From positions 1 to 64,000 of the forward strand of contig NZ_JAILYJ010000011.1 in assembly GCF_019793465.1 (NCBI RefSeq): a DNA stretch of 64,000 bases, written 5' to 3'. Shown in pieces: positions 9,041 to 16,847 of this stretch. The position numbers and the translations under genes were made by a program. Positions within the stretch are counted from its first letter, which is position 1. The number at the start of each line of letters is the position of its first letter. The notes beneath the pieces are model-generated. The model was not told the DNA's origin. It did not search any database and saw nothing but the letters and a program-made list of their open reading frames with translations. The stretch comes from Rhizobium croatiense. Its GTDB lineage: Bacteria > Pseudomonadota > Alphaproteobacteria > Rhizobiales > Rhizobiaceae.

Positions 9041-9453
9041 CGGCTGACCATCTGTCCGCGCTTCATGGCTGGCGCACACGTGGCAGCAAAGGTTTATGGT
9101 AAATAGTCGGTAAATAACGAGGAATTTGGCAGACGGAAGTGAAGCCGTCCATAAGTTCCGCTAGAGACGGTTCGTTCGTAGCGGAGTGCGGATCGGTTGG
9201 GCTGGAAGAATGGCATTCAGCCGGTCTATTGCCCGCCGAGCATATCCATCGGCACCTGATTCGCCTAGCAGGAGCTTTTGTCATCTTTGTCCGGGACAAT
9301 CCTGCCCACGTATTGCAGGCGCGCTCCCTCCCTCCCCCTTCCGACTTTGAATCGAAAAGATGGTGATAACGCCGGCGGGCAGTTCTCCGCAGGTTCAAAT
9401 TGCGCTTATCTCTGTGGCTCCTCGCAAGCCCATACGCAGACGAAAGATGGAAG

Positions 9454-9630
9454 ATGAACTTCAAGGGAATAAGCGCTCCGCTCAATGCCGGTCGTCTCGA
9501 ACAAATGCTCGGCCTTGCCCCGTCACGCCGCGATTCCGAAGCCCAAGACGCAAATGACAAGTCCTCCGGCAATGAACCCGTCCGCGGGCTGGAGGCCGAA
9601 AGCCTGTACCGTTCGTCTGCCTATAAGTGA
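9454..9630 (+). CDS. Possible small protein of unknown function
   Basis: A 58-codon frame starting MNFKGISAPLNAGRLEQMLG and ending LYRSSAYK. Third codon positions are moderately GC-rich and the composition is protein-like, but the ribosome site (GGAAG, close to the ATG) is weak. I recognise no family. It stands alone in the gene-poor region before repA. It may be a chance frame. Confidence 0.22.
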   Translation: MNFKGISAPLNAGRLEQMLGLAPSRRDSEAQDANDKSSGNEPVRGLEAESLYRSSAYK

Positions 9631-9736
9631 GAAACGGCATCCTCAGCCGGGCCGTGCCGAGCGACGAAGCAGTCCGCGATGAGCCGGCAATGACGTTGCG
9701 CGGTTCGGCGGCTTCGGCGGATGCGGTCCCGGCGTC

Positions 9737-9752
9737 ATTGTCAGCTGACAAC
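9737..9752. other. parS-like partition site upstream of repA
   Basis: The 16-mer ATTGTCAGCTGACAAC is a near-perfect palindrome and fits the repABC parS pattern GTTNNCNGCNGNNAAC except at the first base. An identical core lies downstream of repB. It is the probable binding site of the RepB partition protein, 140 bases before repA. Confidence 0.7.
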
Positions 9753-9894
9753 TTCGCTAAGATTCCGGAATTCCACGTGATTTTTTCGTCGAATCCGGTT
9801 TGTTATTGATTGGCTAACCAAGAAATCGCTTGACGGAATCACCAGACTCACGATCATTTGCGCAAAATTAACCGATTTATCAGGATTTGCGTGA

Positions 9895-11112
9895 ATGCCG
9901 ACCAAGGCCGCGATTGTTGAGAAAGCCAAGAGAGCGAGTCAGGTCTCGATCGACGAGACGATCGCGCAGGACTCGACGATGCTCAGCAGCCAGTTGCAGG
10001 TGCTGTTCGAGCGGTTGTTTTCGCCCGATGCCCGTAAATCGCTGCGGCGGTTCAGCAGCACCGAGACGGCCAAGCTGCTTGGCGTCACCGACAGCTATGT
10101 TCGCCACCTCGCCGCGCAGGTGGAAAGCATCAATCCCGAAAAGACGGCCGCCGGCCGCCGGGTGTTCTCGCTCGAAGAAATTCATGCGATGCGCCAGCAT
10201 CTCGGACGCACCAAGCCGTCCTATCTGCCGATGCGCCGGCCGGGCGACCATCTCCAGGTGATCGCCGTCACCAATTTCAAGGGTGGCTCCGGCAAGACGA
10301 CGACATCCATCCATCTGGCGCAGTTCCTGGCGCTTCGCGGCTACCGCGTCCTTGCCGTCGACCTCGATCCGCAGGCATCGATGTCGGCGATGCTCGGCTA
10401 TCAGCCGGAATTCGACGTCGGCGAAAACGAGACCCTTTACGGCGCTATCAAATATGACGAGACGCGCCGCGACGTCGCCGACATTGTCCGCCAGACCTAT
10501 TTCCCCGGTCTCGATCTCATCCCCGGCAATCTCGAACTGCACGAGTTCGAACACGACACTCCAAAGGCGCTGGCCGATACCAACCGTGACGACAAGGACA
10601 TGTTCTTCATGCGGGTCGGCAATGCGCTGCATTCGCTGGAGCAGAGCTATGACGTCGTCATCATCGATTGCCCCCCTACCCTCGGCTTCCTGACGCTGTC
10701 GGCTCTGTGCGCCGCCACCGCCGTGCTGATTACCGTTCATCCGCAGATGCTCGACGTAGCCTCGATGAACCAGTTCCTGACGATGACCTCCGACCTTCTG
10801 GCCGTGGTCAAGCAGGCAGGCGGCAACCTCGATTATGACTGGATGCGCTATCTGGTCACCCGCTATGAGGCCAATGACGGTCCGCAGGCCCAGATCGTCG
10901 CCTTCCTGCGCAGCCTGTTCGGCGAGCGCGTGCTGACCTCGATGATGGTCAAATCGACGGCGGTTTCGGATGCGGGCCTGTCCAAGCAGACGATCTACGA
11001 GGCGGGACGCGAAACGATGCATCGGCAGACCTACGACCGCGGCGTCGAATCCGTCGACAATGTCAATGCCGAGGTCGAGCAACTCATTCGCAGTGCATGG
11101 AGCAGGACATGA
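9895..11112 (+). CDS. repA: Plasmid partition ATPase and replication regulator RepA
   Basis: A 405-residue ParA-type ATPase. The N-terminal third holds a helix-turn-helix (STETAKLLGVTDSYVRHLAA, 55-74) used for operon autorepression, and the deviant Walker A KGGSGKTT lies at 129-136. Further ParA motifs are VDLDPQAS and VVIIDCPPTLGF. With RepB it segregates the plasmid and, as known for this family, represses repABC. The ATG has AGGA nine bases upstream. It is first of the repABC operon; repB overlaps its end by four bases. Confidence 0.97.
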   Translation: MPTKAAIVEKAKRASQVSIDETIAQDSTMLSSQLQVLFERLFSPDARKSLRRFSSTETAKLLGVTDSYVRHLAAQVESINPEKTAAGRRVFSLEEIHAMRQHLGRTKPSYLPMRRPGDHLQVIAVTNFKGGSGKTTTSIHLAQFLALRGYRVLAVDLDPQASMSAMLGYQPEFDVGENETLYGAIKYDETRRDVADIVRQTYFPGLDLIPGNLELHEFEHDTPKALADTNRDDKDMFFMRVGNALHSLEQSYDVVIIDCPPTLGFLTLSALCAATAVLITVHPQMLDVASMNQFLTMTSDLLAVVKQAGGNLDYDWMRYLVTRYEANDGPQAQIVAFLRSLFGERVLTSMMVKSTAVSDAGLSKQTIYEAGRETMHRQTYDRGVESVDNVNAEVEQLIRSAWSRT

Positions 11113-12098
11113 GCCCAAAAGGTCGCGATATCCTGAAGAGCATGGTCGGCGCCGTGGAGCCGGCACGTCCGGACGCGCCGGGCGCCCCGCCGCCGCATCG
11201 GCCCTCGGGCGCGGTCAAGGCAATGAACCTGTCGCTCGGACGATTGGGTGAGGAAGCGGCAGCCGCCAAGGCGCTGCGCGAATCGCTTGCCTCAGGCGAC
11301 AGGGTGCTGGAGATCGATCCGGCTGCCGTCGAGATGTCCTTTATCCGCGACCGCATCCCGGTCGACAAGGACCCCGAATTCGAGCGGTTGAAGCAGTCGA
11401 TCCAGGAAAGCGGGCAGCAGGTTCCGATCCTGGTGCGGCCGGATCCGGTAAAGGCCGGGCATTACCAGGCCGCCTACGGTCACAGACGTCTGCGTGCGGC
11501 TGCCGAGATCGGGGTTCCCATCAAGGCTGTGGTGCGCAAGCTGACGGACGAAGAACTGATCCTCGCACAGGGACAGGAAAACGGCCCGCGCGTCGACCTG
11601 AGCTTCATCGAACGGGCGCTGTTTGCGCGGCGCATGGATGAACACGGCTTCAGCCGCGACATGATTGCCCAGGCGCTGGCGACGGACAAGCCGGAAACGT
11701 CAAGGTTGCTGCAGGTGGCGCAGACGATCGATCCCGAGATCATTCTTGCCATCGGACCGGCGCCCAAGGTCGGACGGCCGCGCTGGTTGGCCTTTGCCGA
11801 GAAATTCAGGGAGGCCGGCGGGCAGAAGAAGGCGCGGGCCGCAATTGGTGGGGCAGTCTTCCAAACGCTGGAGAGCAATAGCCGCTTCGACGCAATCTGG
11901 AAGGCGCTCGAGGAAAAGAGCGCACCGCAGCGGGCCGAGCAGACGCTTCGCACCCAAGGCGGCAGGCAACTTGCTTCGGTGATCCAGTCCGGGAAAACCT
12001 TTCGCATCACCGTCAAATCGGCGGCGTTTTCAGAATTCCTGGCTCAGCGGTTGGTTGGCCTCGCCGCCGAGTTTGAAGAGGAAAATGAGGGAAAATGA
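11109..12098 (+). CDS. repB: Plasmid partition protein RepB (ParB family)
   Basis: A 329-residue ParB-type protein. The N-terminal ParB/sulfiredoxin domain contains GHRRLRAAAEIG and AQGQENGPR (the arm motif), followed by a helix-turn-helix region (FSRDMIAQALATDKPETSRL) that should bind parS, and a C-terminal dimerisation part. I set the start at 11109, where ATGA overlaps the repA stop; an in-frame ATG at 11097 is also possible. The stop codon lies inside a tandem 10-base repeat. Two parS-like palindromes flank repA-repB. Confidence 0.95.
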   Translation: MSPKGRDILKSMVGAVEPARPDAPGAPPPHRPSGAVKAMNLSLGRLGEEAAAAKALRESLASGDRVLEIDPAAVEMSFIRDRIPVDKDPEFERLKQSIQESGQQVPILVRPDPVKAGHYQAAYGHRRLRAAAEIGVPIKAVVRKLTDEELILAQGQENGPRVDLSFIERALFARRMDEHGFSRDMIAQALATDKPETSRLLQVAQTIDPEIILAIGPAPKVGRPRWLAFAEKFREAGGQKKARAAIGGAVFQTLESNSRFDAIWKALEEKSAPQRAEQTLRTQGGRQLASVIQSGKTFRITVKSAAFSEFLAQRLVGLAAEFEEENEGK

Positions 12099-12100
12099 GG
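12081..12100 (+). repeat. Tandem 10-base duplication at the repB stop
   Basis: GAAAATGAGG occurs twice without spacing. The stop codon of repB lies in the second copy, so loss or gain of a copy would change the RepB C-terminus. Confidence 0.8.
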
Positions 12101-12111
12101 CAGTTAGACCG

Positions 12112-12127
12112 ATTGTCAGCTGACAAT
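12112..12127. other. parS-like partition site between repB and repC
   Basis: ATTGTCAGCTGACAAT is a perfect 16-base palindrome, with the same 15 leading bases as the site upstream of repA. repABC plasmids commonly carry such RepB-binding palindromes in or next to the operon. Confidence 0.75.
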
Positions 12128-12150
12128 TCGGATAGGAGATAACCCGCAAA

Positions 12151-12205
12151 AGAAAAAAGCCCCCGAACGTCACCGTCACGGAAGCTTTCCTCGTAGTCTT
12201 GAACA
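12151..12205 (-). ncRNA. repABC antisense counter-transcribed RNA (ctRNA)
   Basis: On the minus strand in the repB-repC gap, a promoter (12212-12240) is followed about 20 bases later by a terminator. The terminator is a nine-base-pair stem, AAGCTTCCG pairing with CGGGGGCTT (two G-T pairs), then TTTTTTCT. The resulting transcript would be about 55 bases, which matches the size and position of the incompatibility ctRNAs of repABC plasmids. These pair with the repC leader and keep copy number low. The 5' end is estimated from the promoter. Confidence 0.8.
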
Positions 12206-12211
12206 CCTCCG

Positions 12212-12240
12212 AGAATCGCACTTCCGAGAATCGCTGTCAA
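12212..12240 (-). promoter_or_regulatory. ctRNA promoter
   Basis: On the minus strand, TTGACA (12235-12240) and GATTCT (12212-12217) are separated by exactly 17 bases. The perfect -35 hexamer and the terminator immediately downstream make this the likely antisense RNA promoter. Confidence 0.65.
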
Positions 12241-12297
12241 GAGTTTTTGGCGCCGTTTTGGCGAGCGGATTTCTTTTGCCCCGTCGAGGTGGAAGAG

Positions 12298-13602
12298 ATG
12301 GAAACCGGAAGTATAACGACGCCCTTCGGGCGGCGGCCGATGACGCTTGGCATGCTCGCAAGCCAGGTGATGGCAGGTGAGATCAAGCCTGATCAGTCGG
12401 TCGACAAATGGAAGCTGTTTCGTACGCTGTGCGAAGCAAAGCCGCTGCTCGGCATCAGCGATCGCGCGCTTGCCGTGCTCAATGCGCTCTTGAGCTTTTA
12501 TCCGAAGAACGAGCTGGCTCAGGAAAACGGCTTGATCGTATTCCCGTCCAATATCCAGCTTTCGCTCAGAACGCATGGCATGGCCGAACAGACCGTCCGG
12601 CGGCATCTTGCAGCACTCGTCGAGGCGGGGCTTCTGCTGCGCAAGGACAGCCCTAACGGCAAGCGTTATGTTCGCAGGGACAGGGCAGGGGAGGTCAACG
12701 ACGCTTTCGGCTTCTCGCTGGCGCCGCTGCTTGCCCGCGCCGAGGAGATCGAACAGCTGGCCGCCGAGGTGATGGCCGAGCGGCTGCATGTTCAGCGTCT
12801 GCGCGAACGCATCACGCTTTGCCGCCGCGATATCGCCAAGCTGATCGAAGCGGCGGTCGAAGAAGACGTTCAGGGGGATTGGCAGGGCCTGTACCAGGAG
12901 TTTCGGGATCTGGTCGAGGGGCTGCCCCGGTCGCCGACGACGGCACAGCTCGAACAATTGCTGGACGCATTGACGGCGCTCAGGGCGGATATCCTTAACC
13001 GGCTGGAAATTCGAGTTAAATCGACAAATGAGCGCGGCAATGCCGATTATATCGAGCGTCACATACAGAATTCAAACCCCGAATCCATTTCTGAACTTGA
13101 ACCAAGCTTCGAGACGAAGCAGGGCGCGATGCCGGCGCAAGATAATGGGCGAGGGGCCGTGACGCTGGAAGAGGGGAGGGGTGAGATCGCCCATCCGGGC
13201 AGGCAGGAGGAGAAGCAAGATCGACGACCGGGGGCGCGCGATGATGCCGGCGGGCTGAAATCCTTCCCGCTCGGCCTGGTTCTGCAGGCCTGCCCGGAAA
13301 TCCTTGCCTACGGGGCGAATGGCGAAATCCGCAGCTGGCGCGATCTGATGGCCGCGGCCGTGACCGTTCGATCGATGCTCGGCGTCAGTCCGTCGGCCTA
13401 CGAGGAGGCCGCAAACGCAATGGGACCGGAAAATGCCGCGACGGTGATGGCATGCATCCTGGAGCGCGGCGGCCATATCAATTCGGCCGGTGGTTACCTC
13501 CGCGACCTGACGCGGCGAAGCGAAAAGGGCGAGTTCGCGATCGGCCCGATGCTGATGGCGCTCCTGCGGGCAAATGCGCCGGCCGGCCGAAAAACTGGAT
13601 AA
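12298..13602 (+). CDS. repC: Plasmid replication initiator RepC
   Basis: A 434-residue RepC. It begins METGSITTPFGRRPMTLGML, the usual family start, after GAGGTGGAAGAG; the frame is open 33 codons upstream but would run into the ctRNA region. The conserved N-terminal winged-helix part is followed by a variable linker (about 270-350) and a conserved C-terminal ending. RepC initiates replication at an origin that, in this family, lies inside its own gene. Its translation should be limited by the antisense RNA at 12151-12205. Confidence 0.96.
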   Translation: METGSITTPFGRRPMTLGMLASQVMAGEIKPDQSVDKWKLFRTLCEAKPLLGISDRALAVLNALLSFYPKNELAQENGLIVFPSNIQLSLRTHGMAEQTVRRHLAALVEAGLLLRKDSPNGKRYVRRDRAGEVNDAFGFSLAPLLARAEEIEQLAAEVMAERLHVQRLRERITLCRRDIAKLIEAAVEEDVQGDWQGLYQEFRDLVEGLPRSPTTAQLEQLLDALTALRADILNRLEIRVKSTNERGNADYIERHIQNSNPESISELEPSFETKQGAMPAQDNGRGAVTLEEGRGEIAHPGRQEEKQDRRPGARDDAGGLKSFPLGLVLQACPEILAYGANGEIRSWRDLMAAAVTVRSMLGVSPSAYEEAANAMGPENAATVMACILERGGHINSAGGYLRDLTRRSEKGEFAIGPMLMALLRANAPAGRKTG

Positions 13603-13644
13603 GGTGCGAGGGTGGAAGACCGCTGCAGCTCGATTTGCCGAGTG

Positions 13645-13962
13645 TCAGCGGATCAGCCTTCGCTCCAGGAAAGCCTGCATGTCGCGGCGCCCGTCTACGA
13701 CACAGTAGACGACGACATCGGTGTCGATGATTCGATAGATCATGCGCCAGGGCTTATGGTGCTGTTCCCGATATTCGGTGAGGCCGATAGCGGTGAGCTC
13801 TTTCGGAATATTTCCTCGCACAGGAAATAGATCGGCGCAGGCACTCTCGATTTCGGTCAGGACACGCTCAGCCGTCGCGGTGCCGTCGCGGCCGGCGATG
13901 AAACGATAGAGATCCTCGATGTCGCGTTCGGCTTCCTCGGCGAAAAGAACACGATAGGGCAT
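13645..13962 (-). CDS. RelE/ParE-family toxin
   Basis: A 105-residue protein of the RelE/ParE fold. It starts MPYRVLFAEEAERDIEDLYRF, typical for the family, and has the core segments WRMIYRIIDTDVVVYCVVDGRRD and the C-terminal FLERRLIR. Such toxins either poison gyrase (ParE) or cut mRNA on the ribosome (RelE). The start codon overlaps the antitoxin stop by one base, so the two are co-translated. Lying just after repC, the pair probably stabilises the plasmid by killing cells that lose it. Confidence 0.85.
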   Translation of the reverse strand: MPYRVLFAEEAERDIEDLYRFIAGRDGTATAERVLTEIESACADLFPVRGNIPKELTAIGLTEYREQHHKPWRMIYRIIDTDVVVYCVVDGRRDMQAFLERRLIR

Positions 13963-14243
13963 CAGGACTGTTCGTCTGACAGACGCTTGCGGATGCGCGC
14001 GAAGGTGTCGGCAGCAGGTCGCAGCTTACCTTCCTCGACTTGCCGGTTGGTGAGCGCCAGCACCTTCAGGAGCGCCAGAGTCTCTTGCGTTTCTTCGTAT
14101 TGGCCGACGTCCTGCAGAATAGCCTTCGCCTCGCCGTGAAGGGTAATCACGACTGGCTGCGGATTGTCCTTCAGTGTCCGGATAATCTCGGGCGCATGCG
14201 CCTTGAGGTAGCTGATCGGCTTGACCTGTTCTGACAACTTCAT
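13962..14243 (-). CDS. Phd/YefM-type antitoxin
   Basis: A 93-residue protein with the Phd/YefM N-terminal DNA-binding fold (PISYLKAHAPEIIRTLKDN, then QPVVITLHGEAKAILQDV). The C-terminal tail would bind the toxin encoded next. Antitoxins of this kind neutralise the toxin and repress their own promoter, a candidate for which lies at 14266-14293. Upstream gene of a two-gene minus-strand operon downstream of repC. Confidence 0.88.
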   Translation of the reverse strand: MKLSEQVKPISYLKAHAPEIIRTLKDNPQPVVITLHGEAKAILQDVGQYEETQETLALLKVLALTNRQVEEGKLRPAADTFARIRKRLSDEQS

Positions 14244-14265
14244 GCGGGTGCTCCCTTTTGACCAG

Positions 14266-14293
14266 AATATAGATCATTAAATGGTCGATTGAA
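14266..14293 (-). promoter_or_regulatory. Candidate promoter of the toxin-antitoxin operon
   Basis: On the minus strand, TTCAAT (14288-14293) and TATATT (14266-14271) are spaced by 16 bases, about 25 bases before the antitoxin ATG. A short inverted repeat GACCA (14260-14264) and TGGTC (14282-14286) brackets the -10 hexamer and may be the antitoxin operator. Confidence 0.4.
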
Positions 14294-14418
14294 AGAAGCC
14301 TTTTGAAGGGACGGCGGTCCGGCCCGAACCTCGGATTTTCATTTCAGGCGCGGCCGCTTTTTTTCACGGTCCCTCGCAGAAAGAGAAAGTCATTTCTTAT
14401 AATGAAGTTTGTCTACTG

Positions 14419-14438
14419 ATTTTATAGATTAAGATTTG
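14419..14438 (+). promoter_or_regulatory. Shared TTTATAGA element 1, upstream of the sulfur cluster
   Basis: ATTTTATAGATTAAGATTTG lies 45 bases before the first monooxygenase gene. A very similar string lies 43 bases before the FMN reductase gene (23331-23349), and a shorter match lies upstream of the sulfonate-type transporter (28203-28221). Probably a regulator site or promoter core common to these units. Confidence 0.45.
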
Positions 14439-14463
14439 CAACCGGCGATCGGATCATGATGCC

Positions 14464-15456
14464 ATGACCTATCTTCTCAGTCTTCTCGATAAAAGCCCGA
14501 TCGAACAAGGTTTGACCGCCGCGGACGCGTTGCGGGCGACGGTCAAGATTGCCGCCAGAGCCGAGGAACTCGGATATCATCGTTTCTGGGTCGCCGAGCA
14601 TCACAATATGCCCAATCTGGCGAGCTCGGCGCCGGAGGCGCTGATCGCCTACCTCCTCGCCAGGACCTCGAGGATCCGTATCGGCTCCGGCGGCGTCATG
14701 CTGCAGCATTACAGCGCTTATAAGGTTGCCGAGACCTTCAATCTTCTGGCATCGCTTGCGCCGGGCCGCGTCGATCTCGGTGTCGGCAAGGCACCGGGCG
14801 GTTTTCCGCTCGCAACGCGCGCCCTGCAGCTTGCCGTCGATCCGGCGAGAAAGCCGGATTTTGCAAGCCAGCTTTCCGATCTCAATACCTATCTCGCCGC
14901 TGATCCGAATTACGACGGTGCGCAGGCGACCCCTTTCCCGCCGACGGCGGCCGATCGTTTCCTGCTCGGCGCCAGCGTCGAAAGCGCCGAACTGGCGGCC
15001 GAGAAGGGCTGGGAACTGGTCTTTGCCGGTCACCTGAATGGCGATCCTGACAATCTGCGCAGAACCTTCGAGGCCTATGAGCGGGCATCCGGCGGCAAGC
15101 GTCCCATCCTGGCGCTCGCAGCCTTTGCGGCCGAAAGCGAGGATTATGCCCGCGAGCGCATCGGCAAGCTGCGCATCGTCAAGCTGTTCCTACCGGACGG
15201 CCAGACCGTCAATGTCGGCAGCGCGGAGCAGGCGGCCGAGTTTGCCCGCCAGGCCGGCGTCACCGATTACCGCATCGAGGAGAAGGTGCCGAGCGTGCTG
15301 CACGGCACGGCGCAGCAGATCCGCAAGGAATTGGACGAGCTCCATCGCCGCTACGGCGTCAAGGAATTCGTGCTCGACACGCCGGCGCTTTCAACCGCTG
15401 AACGCCTGGCCTCCATCGAGCTGCTCGCCGCCGAGCGGCTTTCCCTCGTCGCCTGA
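14464..15456 (+). CDS. LLM-class flavin monooxygenase (YtmO-like)
   Basis: A 330-residue bacterial-luciferase-fold enzyme. Family features are WVAEHHNMPNLASSAPE (about 39-55), RIRIGSGGVMLQHYS (about 72-86) and APGRVDLGVGKAPGG near 100. Such enzymes oxidise a substrate with reduced FMN from a partner reductase and oxygen. The length and the neighbours (NtaA-type monooxygenase, M20 deacylase, GNAT, cystine-type transporter) match YtmO of the Bacillus subtilis ytm operon, which serves salvage of S-substituted cysteines. The FMN reductase at 23374 could supply reduced FMN. Substrate inferred from context. Confidence 0.88.
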   Translation: MTYLLSLLDKSPIEQGLTAADALRATVKIAARAEELGYHRFWVAEHHNMPNLASSAPEALIAYLLARTSRIRIGSGGVMLQHYSAYKVAETFNLLASLAPGRVDLGVGKAPGGFPLATRALQLAVDPARKPDFASQLSDLNTYLAADPNYDGAQATPFPPTAADRFLLGASVESAELAAEKGWELVFAGHLNGDPDNLRRTFEAYERASGGKRPILALAAFAAESEDYARERIGKLRIVKLFLPDGQTVNVGSAEQAAEFARQAGVTDYRIEEKVPSVLHGTAQQIRKELDELHRRYGVKEFVLDTPALSTAERLASIELLAAERLSLVA

Positions 15457-15479
15457 CCTTTCCAAGGAGGATCGATCCC

Positions 15480-16829
15480 ATGGCTCAGAAACACGTCACG
15501 TTCGGCATCATGCTGCAGGGTCCCGGCGGTCACATGAATGCCTGGAAGCATCCAAGCGGACCGGCCGATGCCAGCGTCAATTTCGAGTTCTTCGTGACGA
15601 CGGCGCGCAAGGCGGAGGCGGCCGGCATCGCTTTCGCCTTCGTCGCCGACGGGCTTTATATCAACGAGCAGTCGATCCCGCATTTCCTCAACCGGTTCGA
15701 ACCGATCGCCATTCTCTCGGCGCTGGCAGCCTCCACTTCGAAGATCGGCCTCGTCGGCACGGTCTCGACTTCCTACAGCGACCCCTTCACCATCGCCCGC
15801 CAGTTCGCCTCGATTGATCTCATCAGCGGCGGCAGGGCAGGGTGGAATGCGGTGACCTCGCCGCTCGAGGGTTCTGGCAGAAATTACAGCCGTGAACATC
15901 CCGAGCACGAGCTGCGCTACGAGATCGCTGAGGACTATATCGACGCGATCAAGGGTCTCTGGGATTCCTGGGACGACGATGCTTTCGTGCGCAATCGCAA
16001 GACCGGCGTCTTTGTCGACAAGGCGAAGATGCATCGCCTCAACCACAAGGGCCGCTTCTTCCGTATCGAAGGGCCGCTCAATATCGGCCGCTCGAAGCAG
16101 GGCCAGCCCGTCGTCTTCCAGGCGGGCGCTTCGGATTCCGGCATCAGGCTCGCCGGCAAACATGCCGATGCTGTCTTCACGAATGGCGGACCGTTCGAAG
16201 AGGCTCGAGGCTTCTATCGGCAGCTCAAGGACAGTGTCATTGCTCAGGGACGCCCCGCGGCGGAAGTCGGCATCTATCCCGGCATCGGCCCGATCGTCGG
16301 CAAGACGTCCGAGGAAGCGGAAGTCAAGCACCAGGCGATCCGCAATCTCGTCACGATCGAGGAGGCGCTCCTCTATCTCGGCCGCTTCTTCGATCATCAT
16401 GATTTCAGCGCCTACCCGCTCGATGAGGCTTTCCCTGACATCGGCGATATCGGCAGGAACAATTTCCGCGCCACCACCGACCGCATCAAGAGGACGGCGC
16501 GCGAGAAGGGGCTGACGCTCCGCCAGGTCGCGCTCGATTCCGCGACGCCGCGCACGGCTTTCATCGGCACTGCGGAGCATATTGCCGATGAGATCATCCG
16601 CTGGGTGGATCATGGCGCCGCCGACGGCTTCATTCTCGGCTTCCCCGTCATCGCCGAAGGCTTCGACGATTTCGCTGAGCACGTTCTGCCGATCCTGACC
16701 GAGCGCGGCTATTTCGATCCGGTCCTGAAGGGCGAGACGCTGCGGGATCATCTGGGGCTGCCCTTCCGGGAAAGCCGGTATGCGGCCAGTGCCGATCAGC
16801 TCGAGCCCGGAAAGGCTGTCGGCGCCTGA
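15480..16829 (+). CDS. NtaA/SnaA/DszA-family FMN monooxygenase (YtnJ/YxeK-like)
   Basis: A 449-residue FMNH2-dependent monooxygenase. It starts with a segment like MLQGPGGHMNAWKHPSGP and has the family core SGGRAGWNAVTSPLEG (about 119-134) and GRSKQGQPVVFQAGASDSG (about 203-221). Relatives include nitrilotriacetate, dibenzothiophene-sulfone and S-(2-succino)cysteine (YxeK) monooxygenases. A strong AAGGAGG precedes the ATG, 23 bases after the previous gene. With the M20 deacylase and GNAT next to it, oxygenation of an N-acetylated S-substituted cysteine is the likely reaction, an inference from the Bacillus model. Confidence 0.9.
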   Translation: MAQKHVTFGIMLQGPGGHMNAWKHPSGPADASVNFEFFVTTARKAEAAGIAFAFVADGLYINEQSIPHFLNRFEPIAILSALAASTSKIGLVGTVSTSYSDPFTIARQFASIDLISGGRAGWNAVTSPLEGSGRNYSREHPEHELRYEIAEDYIDAIKGLWDSWDDDAFVRNRKTGVFVDKAKMHRLNHKGRFFRIEGPLNIGRSKQGQPVVFQAGASDSGIRLAGKHADAVFTNGGPFEEARGFYRQLKDSVIAQGRPAAEVGIYPGIGPIVGKTSEEAEVKHQAIRNLVTIEEALLYLGRFFDHHDFSAYPLDEAFPDIGDIGRNNFRATTDRIKRTAREKGLTLRQVALDSATPRTAFIGTAEHIADEIIRWVDHGAADGFILGFPVIAEGFDDFAEHVLPILTERGYFDPVLKGETLRDHLGLPFRESRYAASADQLEPGKAVGA

Positions 16830-16847
16830 GGTGCTGACGGTAGTGTC

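Larger units (their letters stand above)
9041..9894. other. Gene-poor stretch upstream of repA
   Basis: About 850 bases with no convincing gene. Frames on both strands here are short and look random, except for a weak 58-codon frame at 9454-9630. The right end holds a parS-like palindrome (9737-9752), an AT-richer stretch with TTGGCTAACCAA and a TTGACG hexamer at 9831-9836 that could be part of the repA promoter, although I see no good partner hexamer. The AGGA of the repA ribosome site follows. Confidence 0.5.

Noticed and set aside
9063..9572. 169-codon minus-strand frame in the gap before repA
   Set aside because: Arg/Ser/Pro-rich without any motif, poor start context and no conservation argument. 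Treated as a chance frame.
13603..14463. A second antisense RNA or origin after repC
   Set aside because: The stretch is occupied by the toxin-antitoxin genes, and I see no terminator-like hairpin with a T-run.
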